From the NCBI GenBank assembly GCA_037133475.1, contig JBAXOB010000010.1:39691-103690 (forward strand): DNA of 64,000 bases, written 5' to 3'. The first letter of the stretch is position 1. The number at the start of each line of letters is the position of its first letter. The translations under genes and the position numbers were made by a program. Shown here one piece after another: positions 27,140 through 35,759 of this stretch. The notes beneath the pieces were generated by a model. It was not told the DNA's origin. It saw nothing but the letters and a program-made list of their open reading frames with translations, and searched no databases. The DNA comes from CAIVAT01 sp037133475 (GTDB taxonomy: Bacteria; Bacteroidota; Bacteroidia; Bacteroidales; FEN-979).

Positions 27140-27287
27140 CCAGGGGAATTGAATTGAAAGGTTTTTTATCCATATAAAATATCCTTTGCAGGTTCTTTTC
27201 GGACCATGAGGCTGTTCCAATGAACGTTTTTGAAAAATAATAATCCAAAGCAACACCCAAAAAAGTCGAATTTGTTAATTATATGCA

Positions 27288-27321
27288 AAATGGCGAAACA
27301 GTTTTCACCATTTCGCCATTT
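27288..27321 (-). terminator. Hairpin downstream of the tRNA
   Basis: AAATGGCGAAA at 27288-27298 is the exact reverse complement of TTTCGCCATTT at 27311-27321, with a 12-nt loop. It lies 3' of the tRNA on its strand. The flank 27311-27338 is made of the 7-bp words TTTCGCC, ATTTCGC, ATTTCGC and ATTTGCC. The U-run is short, so termination is uncertain. Confidence 0.45.
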
Positions 27322-27341
27322 CGCATTTCGCATTTGCCTTG

Positions 27342-27415
27342 TAGCGGGATCGAGAGTTGAACTCGAGACCTCCGGGTTATGAATCCGACGCTCTAACCAT
27401 CTGAGCTACCCCGCC
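27342..27415 (-). tRNA. tRNA-Met (CAT)
   Basis: 74 nt on the minus strand. The 5' acceptor strand GGCGGGG pairs with TCCCGCT (G1-U72 and one more wobble). D arm GCTCAG and GAGC, anticodon loop TTCATAA and T arm TCGAG TTCAACT CTCGA are all present, and the discriminator is A. CCA is not encoded. The anticodon-stem closing pair is A-C, a weak point also seen, as I recall, in Bacteroidetes elongator tRNA-Met. A tRNA-Ile with modified CAT cannot be fully excluded, but the sequence resembles Met. Confidence 0.93.
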
Positions 27416-27498
27416 CTGTTTTGAAGGGTGCAAAGTTAAAAAAAATGTTGAATGGTTTACAACAGAGTGTCAGAAATATCTGGAATGACCCGAAGGCG

Positions 27499-27547
27499 AA
27501 AGTTGAATATCGAATATTGAATAACGAAGATCGAATTTTGAATTTCA
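27499..27547. repeat. Heptamer micro-tandem array
   Basis: Seven consecutive 7-bp words: AAAGTTG, AATATCG, AATATTG, AATAACG, AAGATCG, AATTTTG, AATTTCA. It lies in the gap between the tRNA and the BlaI promoter. Confidence 0.65.
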
Positions 27548-27628
27548 TTGCAACTATCATTGCCAGTAGGACGAATTATGAATTGAAATACATTGATTAT
27601 CAAATATAAAATAGATTAACTGAAAAAA

Positions 27629-27664
27629 ATAGTTTAATAACTATAAAAAATAGTTGACAAACTA
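27629..27664. promoter_or_regulatory. Two BlaI/MecI-type operators
   Basis: ATAGTTTAATAACTAT (27629-27644) and TAGTTGACAAACTA (27651-27664) share the dyad TAGTT-N4-AACTA and are centred about 21 bp apart, two helical turns. The second covers the TTG of the promoter at 27654. This is the expected layout for cooperative repression by the downstream BlaI-like protein. Confidence 0.7.
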
Positions 27665-27683
27665 AAAAATATAGTTATATTTG
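27654..27683 (+). promoter_or_regulatory. Promoter of the blaI-M56 operon
   Basis: TTG at 27654-27656, exactly 19 bp, then TATATTTG at 27676-27683 matches the Bacteroidetes consensus. Transcription would start just before the ATG at 27698. Confidence 0.7.
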
Positions 27684-27697
27684 TAAAAATTTTAAGG

Positions 27698-28069
27698 ATG
27701 AAGAAGATTACGGCAAAAGAGGAGGAGATCATGAACTTTTTCTGGGAGAGGGGGGAGCTGTTCGTAAGGCAGATCCTCGACTTCTACCCCGATCCGAAAC
27801 CGCATTACAACACGGTATCCACCATGGTAAGGACCCTGGAAGAAAAGGGACTTCTCGGCTACCATGCCTATGGAAATACCTACCAATATTACCCGCTGGT
27901 TACCAAAGAGGATTATAACAACAAAAACCTGAGGAACATGGTCAGGAAATACTTCGGGAACTCCTTTAAACGGGTTGTCTCAACGCTGATCGAAGAGGAG
28001 GACCTCACCCTTGACGAACTCAGGGAGCTGATCAAGGAAATAGAGTTAAAACGTAAAACCATGAAATGA
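27698..28069 (+). CDS. BlaI/MecI/CopY-family repressor
   Basis: A 123-residue winged-helix protein of typical length. ITAKEEEIMNFFWERGELFV and HYNTVSTMVRTLEEKGLLG are the recognition region of the family, with YGNTYQYYPLVTKEDY as the wing and protease-sensitive region. The C-terminal helix KRVVSTLIEEEDLTLDELRE is the dimerisation part. The stop overlaps the start of the M56 peptidase gene by 4 bp (ATGA), the standard repressor-sensor pairing. Two dyads and a consensus promoter lie immediately upstream. Confidence 0.93.
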   Translation: MKKITAKEEEIMNFFWERGELFVRQILDFYPDPKPHYNTVSTMVRTLEEKGLLGYHAYGNTYQYYPLVTKEDYNNKNLRNMVRKYFGNSFKRVVSTLIEEEDLTLDELRELIKEIELKRKTMK

Positions 28070-29487
28070 TGGAAACATGGATGCTTTATACGCTGAAATC
28101 ATCGGTCTGCCTGGCGGCAGGATACCTGCTGTATTACATGTTGCTCCGTCATGAGACCTTTCACCGTTTTAAACGGGTGGTGCTGCTCGGGATCATCGTC
28201 ATGGCAATCCTGGTGCCGCTGATCAGGATCCAGGTGGCTTATAAGGGAATCGCACTGCCGGTTCAGAAACTGGAATCTGTCTTTGCTCCGTCGATGCCGG
28301 TAGTCGCGGCAATGCCGGAATCAGCGCCGGTACCGGTAATATCACCGCAAAAGCATTCACCAAGCTTATTAGTAATGCTGTATCTTGCCGGCGCCGTGAT
28401 ACAACTTCTTCTCATCCTCTTTTCCATTTCCCGGATCCTGGTAATCCTCGGAAAATCAAAAACAGAGCGCTGCCGGGGAATCCGCGTTGCCCTCTATCCT
28501 GGCGAGGTGGTTCCCTTCTGCTTCGGCAGGTGGATCATTCTCTCTGACAGGGATTACCGGAGCCACGGCGACGAGATCATTCTCCATGAACAGACGCATC
28601 TCAGGGCCGGTCATGGACTCGATCTGCTTCTCACCGAGTGTTACCTTGCGGTTACCTGGTTTAACCCCTTTTCGTGGTTTATCCGGTTTGAACTGAAACA
28701 GAACCACGAATTCGAGGCCGACCGGAATGTCATAAAACAGGGGGTCGATGTATCGGACTACCAGTTACTGCTGGTACGTTCCGTTGCCGGTGAGACCCGT
28801 TTTAACCTGGCCAACCAGTTCAACCAACATAACCTTAAAACCCGTTTAACCATGATGAACAAGCAAAATTCCAGACCGGGAGCCCTGCTGAAGGCCCTGT
28901 TGTTTATCCCCCTCATCGCCCTGATGGTGCAGGTCTTTGCCCAGAAACAGATGACGCCTCCCCAGTCGGGGTCAAAGGATCATCCCGCTGCGAAATACCT
29001 CGAACTCAATCCGGATCAGCTGGCCCTGCTGGGCTTTGAATGCCAGCCTTCGGGATTGTATTATAAAAACATCCGCCATGGCAGCAGCGACAAAGGAACA
29101 ACCTGCCTTTATTTTACTGCAGGAACCTACAGCGCCAGCATCATCCTTCACCCGGGCGAGCAGATCACAGGCCATTCGCAACCAGAAAAGATCCTGAAGA
29201 AACAGGCGCTTACCACGCATGATTTTTACCCTGTCGTTGTAGCCGGTTTTAATGGCAACAGGACACTCGACATGATCGGGGCTGAAAAGGACCCTGCCAT
29301 GAAACTGCTGCCGGTACAGGTCAACATGGCGGCTTTAAACCTGGGGAAAAGAGCGGATACGCTGGTCTTCTGGTTTAAACCAACACCGGACTTAACCAAG
29401 ATGCTCTCATCCATTGCAAAGGTCGATGACTATCTGCAATCCTGTCCTGCCGATCCCGCCGAGGCAAGGCATAACATAAAAAAATAG
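28066..29487 (+). CDS. M56-family (BlaR1-like) membrane metallopeptidase sensor
   Basis: A 473-residue protein. Helices around residues 7-25, 36-55 and 101-127 flank the zinc site HEQTH (174-178) with HEFEAD (214-219) supplying the third ligand. A fourth helix is near 270-290. The C-terminal about 180 residues are periplasmic but do not resemble a penicillin-binding sensor domain, so the signal is probably not a beta-lactam. By analogy with BlaR1, cleavage of the neighbouring BlaI-like repressor is expected. Translationally coupled to it by ATGA overlap. The distal target genes are not visible here. Confidence 0.9.
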   Translation: MMETWMLYTLKSSVCLAAGYLLYYMLLRHETFHRFKRVVLLGIIVMAILVPLIRIQVAYKGIALPVQKLESVFAPSMPVVAAMPESAPVPVISPQKHSPSLLVMLYLAGAVIQLLLILFSISRILVILGKSKTERCRGIRVALYPGEVVPFCFGRWIILSDRDYRSHGDEIILHEQTHLRAGHGLDLLLTECYLAVTWFNPFSWFIRFELKQNHEFEADRNVIKQGVDVSDYQLLLVRSVAGETRFNLANQFNQHNLKTRLTMMNKQNSRPGALLKALLFIPLIALMVQVFAQKQMTPPQSGSKDHPAAKYLELNPDQLALLGFECQPSGLYYKNIRHGSSDKGTTCLYFTAGTYSASIILHPGEQITGHSQPEKILKKQALTTHDFYPVVVAGFNGNRTLDMIGAEKDPAMKLLPVQVNMAALNLGKRADTLVFWFKPTPDLTKMLSSIAKVDDYLQSCPADPAEARHNIKK

Positions 29488-29509
29488 GGGATTATTCCCG
29501 ACCCGAGGC

Positions 29510-30868
29510 CTACCCGATCCAGATGGTTTTGATGTTGACAAACTCCCGGATGCCACAGGTGCCCAGTTCCCGCCCGTAACCCGATTTTTTAATTCCGCCA
29601 AAGGGTAGCCGCGGATCTGATTTGGTCATGCCGTTCACAAACATGGCGCCCGTTTCAACGCGCCTGGCAATATCTTCGCCTTGCTGCAGGTCGCGGGTCC
29701 AGACACAGCCTCCCAGTCCGAAAGCCGAATCGTTGGCAACCGCAATGGCCTCTTCTGCATTTTTAACAGTTATAATGGAAACTACAGGTCCAAAGGTCTC
29801 CTCATCGTAAACAGCCATCCCTTTTCTGACATCAGCCAGGATCGTGGGTTCGAAATAACAGCCCTGCCGGGTGGGCCGATGACCGCCGGCAACCAGGCGG
29901 GCCCCAGCATCAACGGACCGGGTAACCTGGCTTACGATCTCATCCACCAGGTCGGGCCTTGCCAGCGGGCCAACCTGCGTATCTTGATCCATCGGATCTC
30001 CCATCCGGAGAGCCTCAAACGCTGTTTTTAGCGCTCTTTCAAACGGCAGGGCCACCTGTTCCGCTACAATGAAGCGTTTCGCGGCGATACAGCTTTGTCC
30101 CTGGTTGATCATACGGGCCGTTACGGCGGTTTTTACCGCCAGGTTTAGATCGGCATCTTCAAGCACGATAAACGCATCGGCGCCTCCCAGTTCCAGCACA
30201 GTCTTTTTCAGGTGCCTGCCGGCGAGGGAAGCCACCTGGCTGCCTGCAGCCTCGCTGCCTGTCAGCGTGACCGCCGCCACGTGCGGGTGGGCGATGACCG
30301 CCTCAACGGAGGCGGAGGGGATCAGCAAGGTTCTGAAGAGGTCGGGCGGAAATCCTGCCTCCCGGAAGATCGCTTCAATGGCAAGGGCACAACCTGGCAC
30401 ATTGGAGGCATGCTTCAGCACCGCTGCATTGCCCGCCATCAGCGCCGGGGCTGCAAAACGGATCACCTGCCAGAAGGGGAAGTTCCAGGGCATCACGGCA
30501 AGCACAATACCGATGGGCTGAAAGGTTACAAAGCTGCGGCTGGCATCTGTGGAGATCAATTTATCGGTTAGCATCCCGGCAGCGTGTTCGGCATAATATT
30601 CGCAAACCCAGGCGCACTTTTCAACCTCTGCCATCGACTCCCGCAACAACTTCCCCATCTCAAGGGTCATCAGCCGGGCATATTCCTCCTTTTTCTGCCG
30701 CAGGATGGCAGCGGCGTTTTTCATCAGGGTGGCCCGGTGGTCAAAGGGGGTTGATTTCCAGGTCAGCCAGGCTGAATTTACCGATTCTATAATGGCAGAG
30801 ACCTCCTGTGGCTGTTGGTCACGGTATTCGATGATCGTTTCACCGGTGGATGGATTTGTGCTTTTCAT
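29510..30868 (-). CDS. NAD(P)-dependent aldehyde dehydrogenase (succinate-semialdehyde type)
   Basis: A 452-residue protein of the ALDH superfamily, of the shorter GabD/Sad-like group. PWNFPFWQVIRFAAPALMAG is the cofactor-binding start, LTGSEAAGSQVASLAG the nucleotide loop, VLELGGADAFIVLEDADL carries the general-base glutamate, and NQGQSCIAAKR has the nucleophile cysteine. EETFGPVVSI and LPFGGIKKSGYGRELG complete the signature. It oxidises aldehydes such as succinate semialdehyde; the substrate is inferred. Its promoter region is filled by the octamer array at 30886-31062. Confidence 0.9.
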   Translation of the reverse strand: MKSTNPSTGETIIEYRDQQPQEVSAIIESVNSAWLTWKSTPFDHRATLMKNAAAILRQKKEEYARLMTLEMGKLLRESMAEVEKCAWVCEYYAEHAAGMLTDKLISTDASRSFVTFQPIGIVLAVMPWNFPFWQVIRFAAPALMAGNAAVLKHASNVPGCALAIEAIFREAGFPPDLFRTLLIPSASVEAVIAHPHVAAVTLTGSEAAGSQVASLAGRHLKKTVLELGGADAFIVLEDADLNLAVKTAVTARMINQGQSCIAAKRFIVAEQVALPFERALKTAFEALRMGDPMDQDTQVGPLARPDLVDEIVSQVTRSVDAGARLVAGGHRPTRQGCYFEPTILADVRKGMAVYDEETFGPVVSIITVKNAEEAIAVANDSAFGLGGCVWTRDLQQGEDIARRVETGAMFVNGMTKSDPRLPFGGIKKSGYGRELGTCGIREFVNIKTIWIG

Positions 30869-30885
30869 AGGAATGAATTAATGAT

Positions 30886-31062
30886 GGAATGCGGGAATGC
30901 GGGAATGCGGGAATGCAGGAATGCAGGAATGCGGGAATGCAGGAATGCGGGAATGCGGGAATGCGGGAATGCAGGCAATGCAAATAATGCAGGAATGCAG
31001 GAATGCAGGAATGCAGGCAATGCAAGCAATGCAAATAATGCTGGGATTGCTGGGATTGCTGG
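30886..31062. repeat. Octamer micro-tandem array (GAATGCRG)
   Basis: Starts as tight 8-bp repeats of GAATGCGG and GAATGCAG (about 12 copies), then loosens to GCAATGCAAATAATGCAG and GGGATTGCT words. It fills the gap between the aldehyde dehydrogenase start and the UvrA stop. A reverse-oriented relative is at 40462-40560. Confidence 0.85.
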
Positions 31063-31174
31063 CAGGGCTGGGGGTGAAAAGATGGGAGAACGGGTTGAGG
31101 TTGGAAGAAGCATTAATACTGATATTAAAAGATTTCTGCCCAGGGGTTCCTTCCTTTTCGATCTGGGTCGATTT

Positions 31175-33991
31175 TTAGTTTTTCAATTTTTCCTTCAGGT
31201 AATAGCCTGTATAAGATTCTTTTACCTTTACCAGGTTTTCGGGGGTGCCTTCGAAGAGGATGTTCCCGCCTTCGTCGCCGCCCTCTCTGCCAAGGTCGAT
31301 AACCCAATCGGCGCTTTTGATCACCTCCAGGTTATGCTCCACGACCAGGATGGTGTGACCATTGGCGATAAGCGATTCAAAGGCGATCAGCAACTTGTGG
31401 ATGTCGTGCACATGCAACCCGGTCGTTGGCTCGTCAAAGATAAAGAGGGTGGGCTTGTCACTGGTACCTTTGGAGAGGAAAAAAGCCAGCTTGATACGTT
31501 GCGCCTCGCCGCCCGACAGGGTGCTCGACGACTGGCCCAGGCGCAGGTAGCCGAGCCCCACATCCTGCAATGGTTTCAGCTTTGCCAGGATATGTTTTTC
31601 ATGCGCGCCGGGCTTGGTGGCTTTCTGGAAGAACTCCATCGCCTCGTCAACAGTCAGGTTCAGGATGTCGACGATCGATTTTTCATGATACTTCACATCC
31701 AGCACCTCCTCCTTGAAACGGTTGCCCTTGCAGCTTTCGCAGGGCAGGAACAGGTCGGCCATGAACTGCATCTCGATTTTCACCACCCCCTCGCCTTCAC
31801 ATTCATCGCAGCGGCCACCTTCGATATTAAATGAAAAATAGCCGGGTTTGTATCCTCGTACCCGCGCCAGTTGCTGGTCGGCATACAGGTCACGGATCTC
31901 GTCAAAGGCTTTGATATAGGTAGCGGGATTGGAACGCGACGAACGGCCGATGGGATTCTGGTCAACCATCTCGACCGACCCTATTTTGCTGTAATCTCCC
32001 TCGAGCCTGTCGAATTTCCCCGATTTCTCCCCGTACCCGCCCAGGATCTTCTTCAACGCCGGGTAGAGGATCCGTTTGATCAGCGAGGTCTTACCGGAGC
32101 CGCTAACGCCTGTGATGGCCGTAAAGATATGCAGCGGAATTTTCACATTCACATCCTTCAGGTTGTTTTCCCGGGCGCCCCTGATTTCGATGAATTCAAG
32201 CCATTTCCGCCGAACCTCGGGGATCTCAATACTGCGGATATGATTCAGGTACTGGCCGGTAAGACTTTTGGTGTCGGCATTCAGCTTGCGGAAATCACCC
32301 TGGAAGATGATCTCCCCGCCGTGGTGACCGGCCATCGGGCCGATATCGATCACCTCGTCGGCAGCACGGATGATCTCCTCGTCGTGTTCAACCACGATGA
32401 CCGTATTGCCGAGGTCGCGCAGCCGCAGCAATACCTTGATAAGCCGCTGGGTGTCGCGCGAATGCAGGCCGATGCTGGGCTCATCGAGAATATACATGGA
32501 GCCGACCAGGTTGCTGCCCAGCGCGGTGGCAAGGTTGATCCGCTGCGACTCGCCTCCCGACAGGGTAGCCGACAAACGGTTCAGGGTGAGGTAGCCAAGC
32601 CCAACATCATTCAATACCTCGAGCCGGTTGTTGATCTCGAAGACCAGGCGGCGCGCCACGGTAGTCTCATAATCGTTCAGTTCAATGTTCCTGAAAAAGG
32701 CGGTGAGCTCCGTCAGCGGCAGTAGTACCAGTTCACTCACAGAGCGGCCATTGACCTTCACGTAGGAGGCGTCTTTGCGCAACCGCGTGCCTTTGCATTC
32801 GGGGCAGCCGGTCTTACCCCGGTAGCGCGACATCATGACCCTGTATTGCACCTTGTAATTCTGGCTTTCGACAAATTCGAAAAAATCGTTCAACCCTTTG
32901 AAATATTCATTCCCGGTCCACAGCAGTTCACGCTGGGCAGGGGTGAGTTCATAAATGGGTTTGTGCACGGGGAAATCGAACCGGTAGGCGTGGAGGAGGA
33001 GCTCGTTTTTCCATTCGCTCATCTTCTCGCCCTTCCAGCAGGCGATTGCCTCTTCGTACACCGACAATCTTTTGTTCGGGATCACCAGGTCCTCGTCGAT
33101 GCCGATCACGCTGCCAAACCCTTCGCAGGCCTTGCAGGCGCCAAAGGGGTTGTTGAAACTGAACAGGTTTTCGGTCGGCTCTTCAAAGATCATCCCGTCG
33201 GCTTCAAACCGGTTTGAGTAGAGGGTGCGTTTTTTCTCATCGGTGCCGGTTTCCACCATACAGCTTCCATGGCCTTCGAAAAAGGCGGTTTGCACCGAAT
33301 CAGCGATGCGGCTGGTGAGGTCTTCGTCGTCGTGGGTGATGGAAAACCTGTCGATCAGCACGAACAGTTCCTTGAATTTCTTTTTTTTGACAGTCCCGAT
33401 CTCATCGAGCCTGAAAATCTCGCCGTCAACCATCACCCTGGTATAGCCCTGTTGCATCAGTACCGTGCACTTTGCAGCAAGGTCGCCGTTTTTCGAGGTG
33501 AGGTCAAGCGGTGCAAACACGTTGACCCGGGTATCGACCGGCAGCGCCAGGAGATGATCGACCACCGAGGTGACCGTATCGCGCCGCACGAGGGCGCCTG
33601 AAACGGGAGAATAGGTCTTGCCGATGCGGGCAAAAAGCAACTTCAGGTATTCATAAATTTCGGTGGAGGTGCCTACCGTTGAACGTGGGTTGGAGGTGTT
33701 GACCTTTTGTTCTATCGCCACTGCAGGGGAGATGCCCTGGATCGAATCAACATCGGGCTTGCTCATCCTCCCTAGGAATTGACGGGCATAGGAGCTGAGG
33801 CTCTCCACATACCGCCGCTGTCCTTCGGCATACAGTGTGTCAAAGGCGAGCGAGGATTTGCCCGAGCCCGACAAGCCGGTGATGACCACGAACCTGTTTC
33901 GCGGAATGGCAACGCTGATGTTCTTTAGATTGTTGACCCGTGCGCCTTTGATGATGATATTGTCCTTTGGGTCGAGTGTGTCTGAGTTCAT
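31175..33991 (-). CDS. uvrA: Excinuclease ABC subunit A
   Basis: A 938-residue protein from the ATG at 33991; the upstream extension to 34078 is unlikely because family members begin about 10 residues before IIIKGARVNNLKNISV. Walker A sites are GLSGSGKSSLAF and GVSGSGKTSLIKR. ABC signatures are LSGGESQRINLA and LSGGEAQRIKLA. Zinc-finger cysteines are seen in FGACKACEGFG, CPECKGTRL and CDECEGEG with LPCESCKGNRF. Damage-recognition subunit of nucleotide excision repair, acting as a dimer with UvrB in the cytoplasm. No other repair gene adjoins. Confidence 0.97.
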   Translation of the reverse strand: MNSDTLDPKDNIIIKGARVNNLKNISVAIPRNRFVVITGLSGSGKSSLAFDTLYAEGQRRYVESLSSYARQFLGRMSKPDVDSIQGISPAVAIEQKVNTSNPRSTVGTSTEIYEYLKLLFARIGKTYSPVSGALVRRDTVTSVVDHLLALPVDTRVNVFAPLDLTSKNGDLAAKCTVLMQQGYTRVMVDGEIFRLDEIGTVKKKKFKELFVLIDRFSITHDDEDLTSRIADSVQTAFFEGHGSCMVETGTDEKKRTLYSNRFEADGMIFEEPTENLFSFNNPFGACKACEGFGSVIGIDEDLVIPNKRLSVYEEAIACWKGEKMSEWKNELLLHAYRFDFPVHKPIYELTPAQRELLWTGNEYFKGLNDFFEFVESQNYKVQYRVMMSRYRGKTGCPECKGTRLRKDASYVKVNGRSVSELVLLPLTELTAFFRNIELNDYETTVARRLVFEINNRLEVLNDVGLGYLTLNRLSATLSGGESQRINLATALGSNLVGSMYILDEPSIGLHSRDTQRLIKVLLRLRDLGNTVIVVEHDEEIIRAADEVIDIGPMAGHHGGEIIFQGDFRKLNADTKSLTGQYLNHIRSIEIPEVRRKWLEFIEIRGARENNLKDVNVKIPLHIFTAITGVSGSGKTSLIKRILYPALKKILGGYGEKSGKFDRLEGDYSKIGSVEMVDQNPIGRSSRSNPATYIKAFDEIRDLYADQQLARVRGYKPGYFSFNIEGGRCDECEGEGVVKIEMQFMADLFLPCESCKGNRFKEEVLDVKYHEKSIVDILNLTVDEAMEFFQKATKPGAHEKHILAKLKPLQDVGLGYLRLGQSSSTLSGGEAQRIKLAFFLSKGTSDKPTLFIFDEPTTGLHVHDIHKLLIAFESLIANGHTILVVEHNLEVIKSADWVIDLGREGGDEGGNILFEGTPENLVKVKESYTGYYLKEKLKN

Positions 33992-34079
33992 TAATTGGGG
34001 GGTTCCTTCCTTTAATTTGGCAAAATTATAAAGAAAACTTGCTTTTTGGATTTTTTTATTTATTTTTGCTGCAACCAAA

Positions 34080-34134
34080 ACGGGAAAAACCCGTATCAGG
34101 TATTAACCAGCGCAACCTGAAAACCCTGTTGCGC
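34080..34134 (+). promoter_or_regulatory. Two hairpins in the leader of the sigma-factor gene
   Basis: ACGGG/CCCGT with an AAAAA loop (34080-34094) and GCGCAAC/GTTGCGC (34110-34134). They are followed by an unusually strong ribosome-binding sequence, AGGAGG about 5 bp before the ATG at 34197. Most genes in this window lack such a site, so translational control through the leader is possible. Confidence 0.4.
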
Positions 34135-34196
34135 CTAATCATAGGAGGGACACTATCGACTGACTTCTACTCTTTTTTACTTAAAAAGGAGGCCCC

Positions 34197-34781
34197 ATGC
34201 AAGCCCATGTCATTAGTGATCAGGAGTTAATTGGCAAATATCTTGCCGGTTATGAACCCGCCCTTGAAAAGCTCATCCGTCGTCATAAAACCCGCGTATA
34301 TGCCTATATCCTTATGGTTGTTAAGGATAAGGAGCTTGCGGAGGATCTGTTTCAGGACACATTTATCAAAGTGATCAATACGTTCCGTTCAGGACAATAT
34401 AAGGAAGAGGGTAAATTTATCCAGTGGGTGATGCGTATTGCCCATAACCTCATCATCGACTACTTCCGCAAAGCCAAGCGTATCCCCATCGTTGAAAATA
34501 ACGACGATTATGATATTTTCGACAAGGTGAGGATTCCCGTTGAATCGGTTGAAGAACAACTGATCACCGAGCAGATCCACCGCGATGTGAAAAAACTGAT
34601 CGACTACCTGCCCTCAGAACAAAAAGAGGTCCTGGTGATGCGCCATTACGGCGACATGAGTTTCAAGGATATTGCCGAAGTGACCAACGTGAGTATCAAC
34701 ACGGCCCTTGGCCGCATGCGGTATGCCTTGATAAACCTGCGGAAACTGGTTAAGGAGAAGGATGTGATCCTTTCGGTTTAA
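34197..34781 (+). CDS. ECF-type RNA polymerase sigma factor
   Basis: A 194-residue sigma-70 family protein. Region 2 contains LIRRHKTRVYAYILMVVKDK and LAEDLFQDTFIKVI. The linker is short. Region 4 is LPSEQKEVLVMRHYGDMSFK with DIAEVTNVSINTALGRMRYAL, the -35 recognition helix. There is no membrane anti-sigma factor beside it; instead a 64-residue basic protein follows at 34894. This resembles the cytoplasmic ECF regulators without FecR-like partners. It has a clear Shine-Dalgarno sequence, unlike most of its neighbours. Confidence 0.92.
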   Translation: MQAHVISDQELIGKYLAGYEPALEKLIRRHKTRVYAYILMVVKDKELAEDLFQDTFIKVINTFRSGQYKEEGKFIQWVMRIAHNLIIDYFRKAKRIPIVENNDDYDIFDKVRIPVESVEEQLITEQIHRDVKKLIDYLPSEQKEVLVMRHYGDMSFKDIAEVTNVSINTALGRMRYALINLRKLVKEKDVILSV

Positions 34782-34893
34782 CAGGGCAAACTGCGAATTT
34801 GCGGGAATACGAAATATTTTTCAACCATTAAAATATTGGGAAATATATCACGTTTTTTAGGTATGAATTCAAATAAAAATCAAAATTCAGCCT

Positions 34894-35088
34894 ATGAAGC
34901 GTACTGCTACAATTTATTCATTGACCTCACAATCGTCGAAGGTCATCGATCCTTCAGCCAACAGGCGCAGGAATCGCAAGGTAGTCTCTCCCAGTGAATC
35001 GGTGATCCGGAATCTGCTCAATTACTCAAAAGCGCTCAAAGTACTCGCAACAACTGATACAGGATATATTCACCTGGTGATGAACTAA
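34894..35088 (+). CDS. Small basic protein downstream of the sigma factor
   Basis: A 64-residue protein, MKRTATIYSLTSQSSK then ANRRRNRKVVSPSESVIRNL, ending LATTDTGYIHLVMN. It is strongly basic in the middle, without membrane segments or cysteines. It follows the ECF sigma gene by 112 bp in the same direction and is closed by a strong terminator, which supports it as a real gene. The function is unknown; a role with the sigma factor is inferred from position only. Confidence 0.65.
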   Translation: MKRTATIYSLTSQSSKVIDPSANRRRNRKVVSPSESVIRNLLNYSKALKVLATTDTGYIHLVMN

Positions 35089-35089
35089 A

Positions 35090-35119
35090 AAAAAAACCCG
35101 CTTCTGGCGGGTTTTTTTA
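35090..35119. terminator. Bidirectional terminator between the sigma unit and rplS
   Basis: ACCCGC (35096-35101) pairs with GCGGGT (35107-35112), extended by A and T runs on both sides. It serves the 64-residue gene on the plus strand and rplS on the minus strand. Confidence 0.85.
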
Positions 35120-35136
35120 TGCTTTCATGATTGAAC

Positions 35137-35493
35137 TCAGATACGTTCTTCCTTGATACGGGCTTTCTTACCCTGGAGACCACGAAGATAAAAGATACGC
35201 GCCCTGCGTACCACGCCGTGTTTGTTGACTTCAATCTTGTCAATAAAGGGGGAGGTGCATGGGAAAATACGTTCCACACCTATGTTCCCTGAAATTTTTC
35301 TTACCGTGAAGGTCTCGTTCACACCTTTACCCGAGCGTTGGATCACCACACCCTGGTATGTCTGGATACGTTCCTTGTTTCCTTCTTTAATCTTGTAATG
35401 AACCGTGATGGTATCTCCAGCTTTGAAAGAAGGCAATATATTCTTCTGGATCACTGTGTCCTCGACAAATCTTATAATTTCCGCTTTATTCAT
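35137..35493 (-). CDS. rplS: 50S ribosomal protein L19
   Basis: A 118-residue protein of normal L19 length. GDTITVHYKIKEGNKERIQT, YQGVVIQRSGKGVNETFTVR and VERIFPCTSPFIDKIEV are the conserved strands, and VVRRARIFYLRGLQGKKARI is the C-terminal signature. It binds 16S-23S rRNA interface elements. The trmD gene lies about 260 bp upstream on the same strand, consistent with the common trmD-rplS neighbourhood, with a heptamer array inserted between them. Confidence 0.97.
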   Translation of the reverse strand: MNKAEIIRFVEDTVIQKNILPSFKAGDTITVHYKIKEGNKERIQTYQGVVIQRSGKGVNETFTVRKISGNIGVERIFPCTSPFIDKIEVNKHGVVRRARIFYLRGLQGKKARIKEERI

Positions 35494-35689
35494 GGCTTTG
35501 GTGTAAATTGATCAATTACGCACTAAAAAGTTTGCAAATATATGATTTTTTTCGAAATAAAAAACGGTCGGATGAAAAATCTAACCACTCTTTCCCTTAA
35601 AACGTGCCAACCCGCTCTTTCTCACCTCATTCATCAGTCAAGAGGCTTCCAACACAGTTGACTTCCCTCATGAACCTTCTTTGATTATC

Positions 35690-35759
35690 CGATATTCGAC
35701 ATTCAATATTCGACATTCAATATTCGATATTCGATGTTCGATATTCAATATTCTTCATT
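35690..35759. repeat. Heptamer micro-tandem array
   Basis: Ten consecutive 7-bp words: CGATATT, CGACATT, CAATATT, CGACATT, CAATATT, CGATATT, CGATGTT, CGATATT, CAATATT, CTTCATT. It runs into the last codons of trmD. Confidence 0.85.

Noticed and set aside
27421..27609. 62-residue plus-strand frame after the tRNA
   Set aside because: It runs through the heptamer array at 27499-27547, and no exported or domain feature is visible.
30886..31062. Possible CRISPR array
   Set aside because: The unit is only 8 bp with no unique spacers, and there are no cas genes nearby.
30840..31178. Three overlapping frames with repeats such as HSCIPAF or AGMRECRN
   Set aside because: They are translations of the GAATGCRG octamer array in several frames; an 8-bp unit has no codon periodicity, and two of the frames run on the opposite strand to each other.
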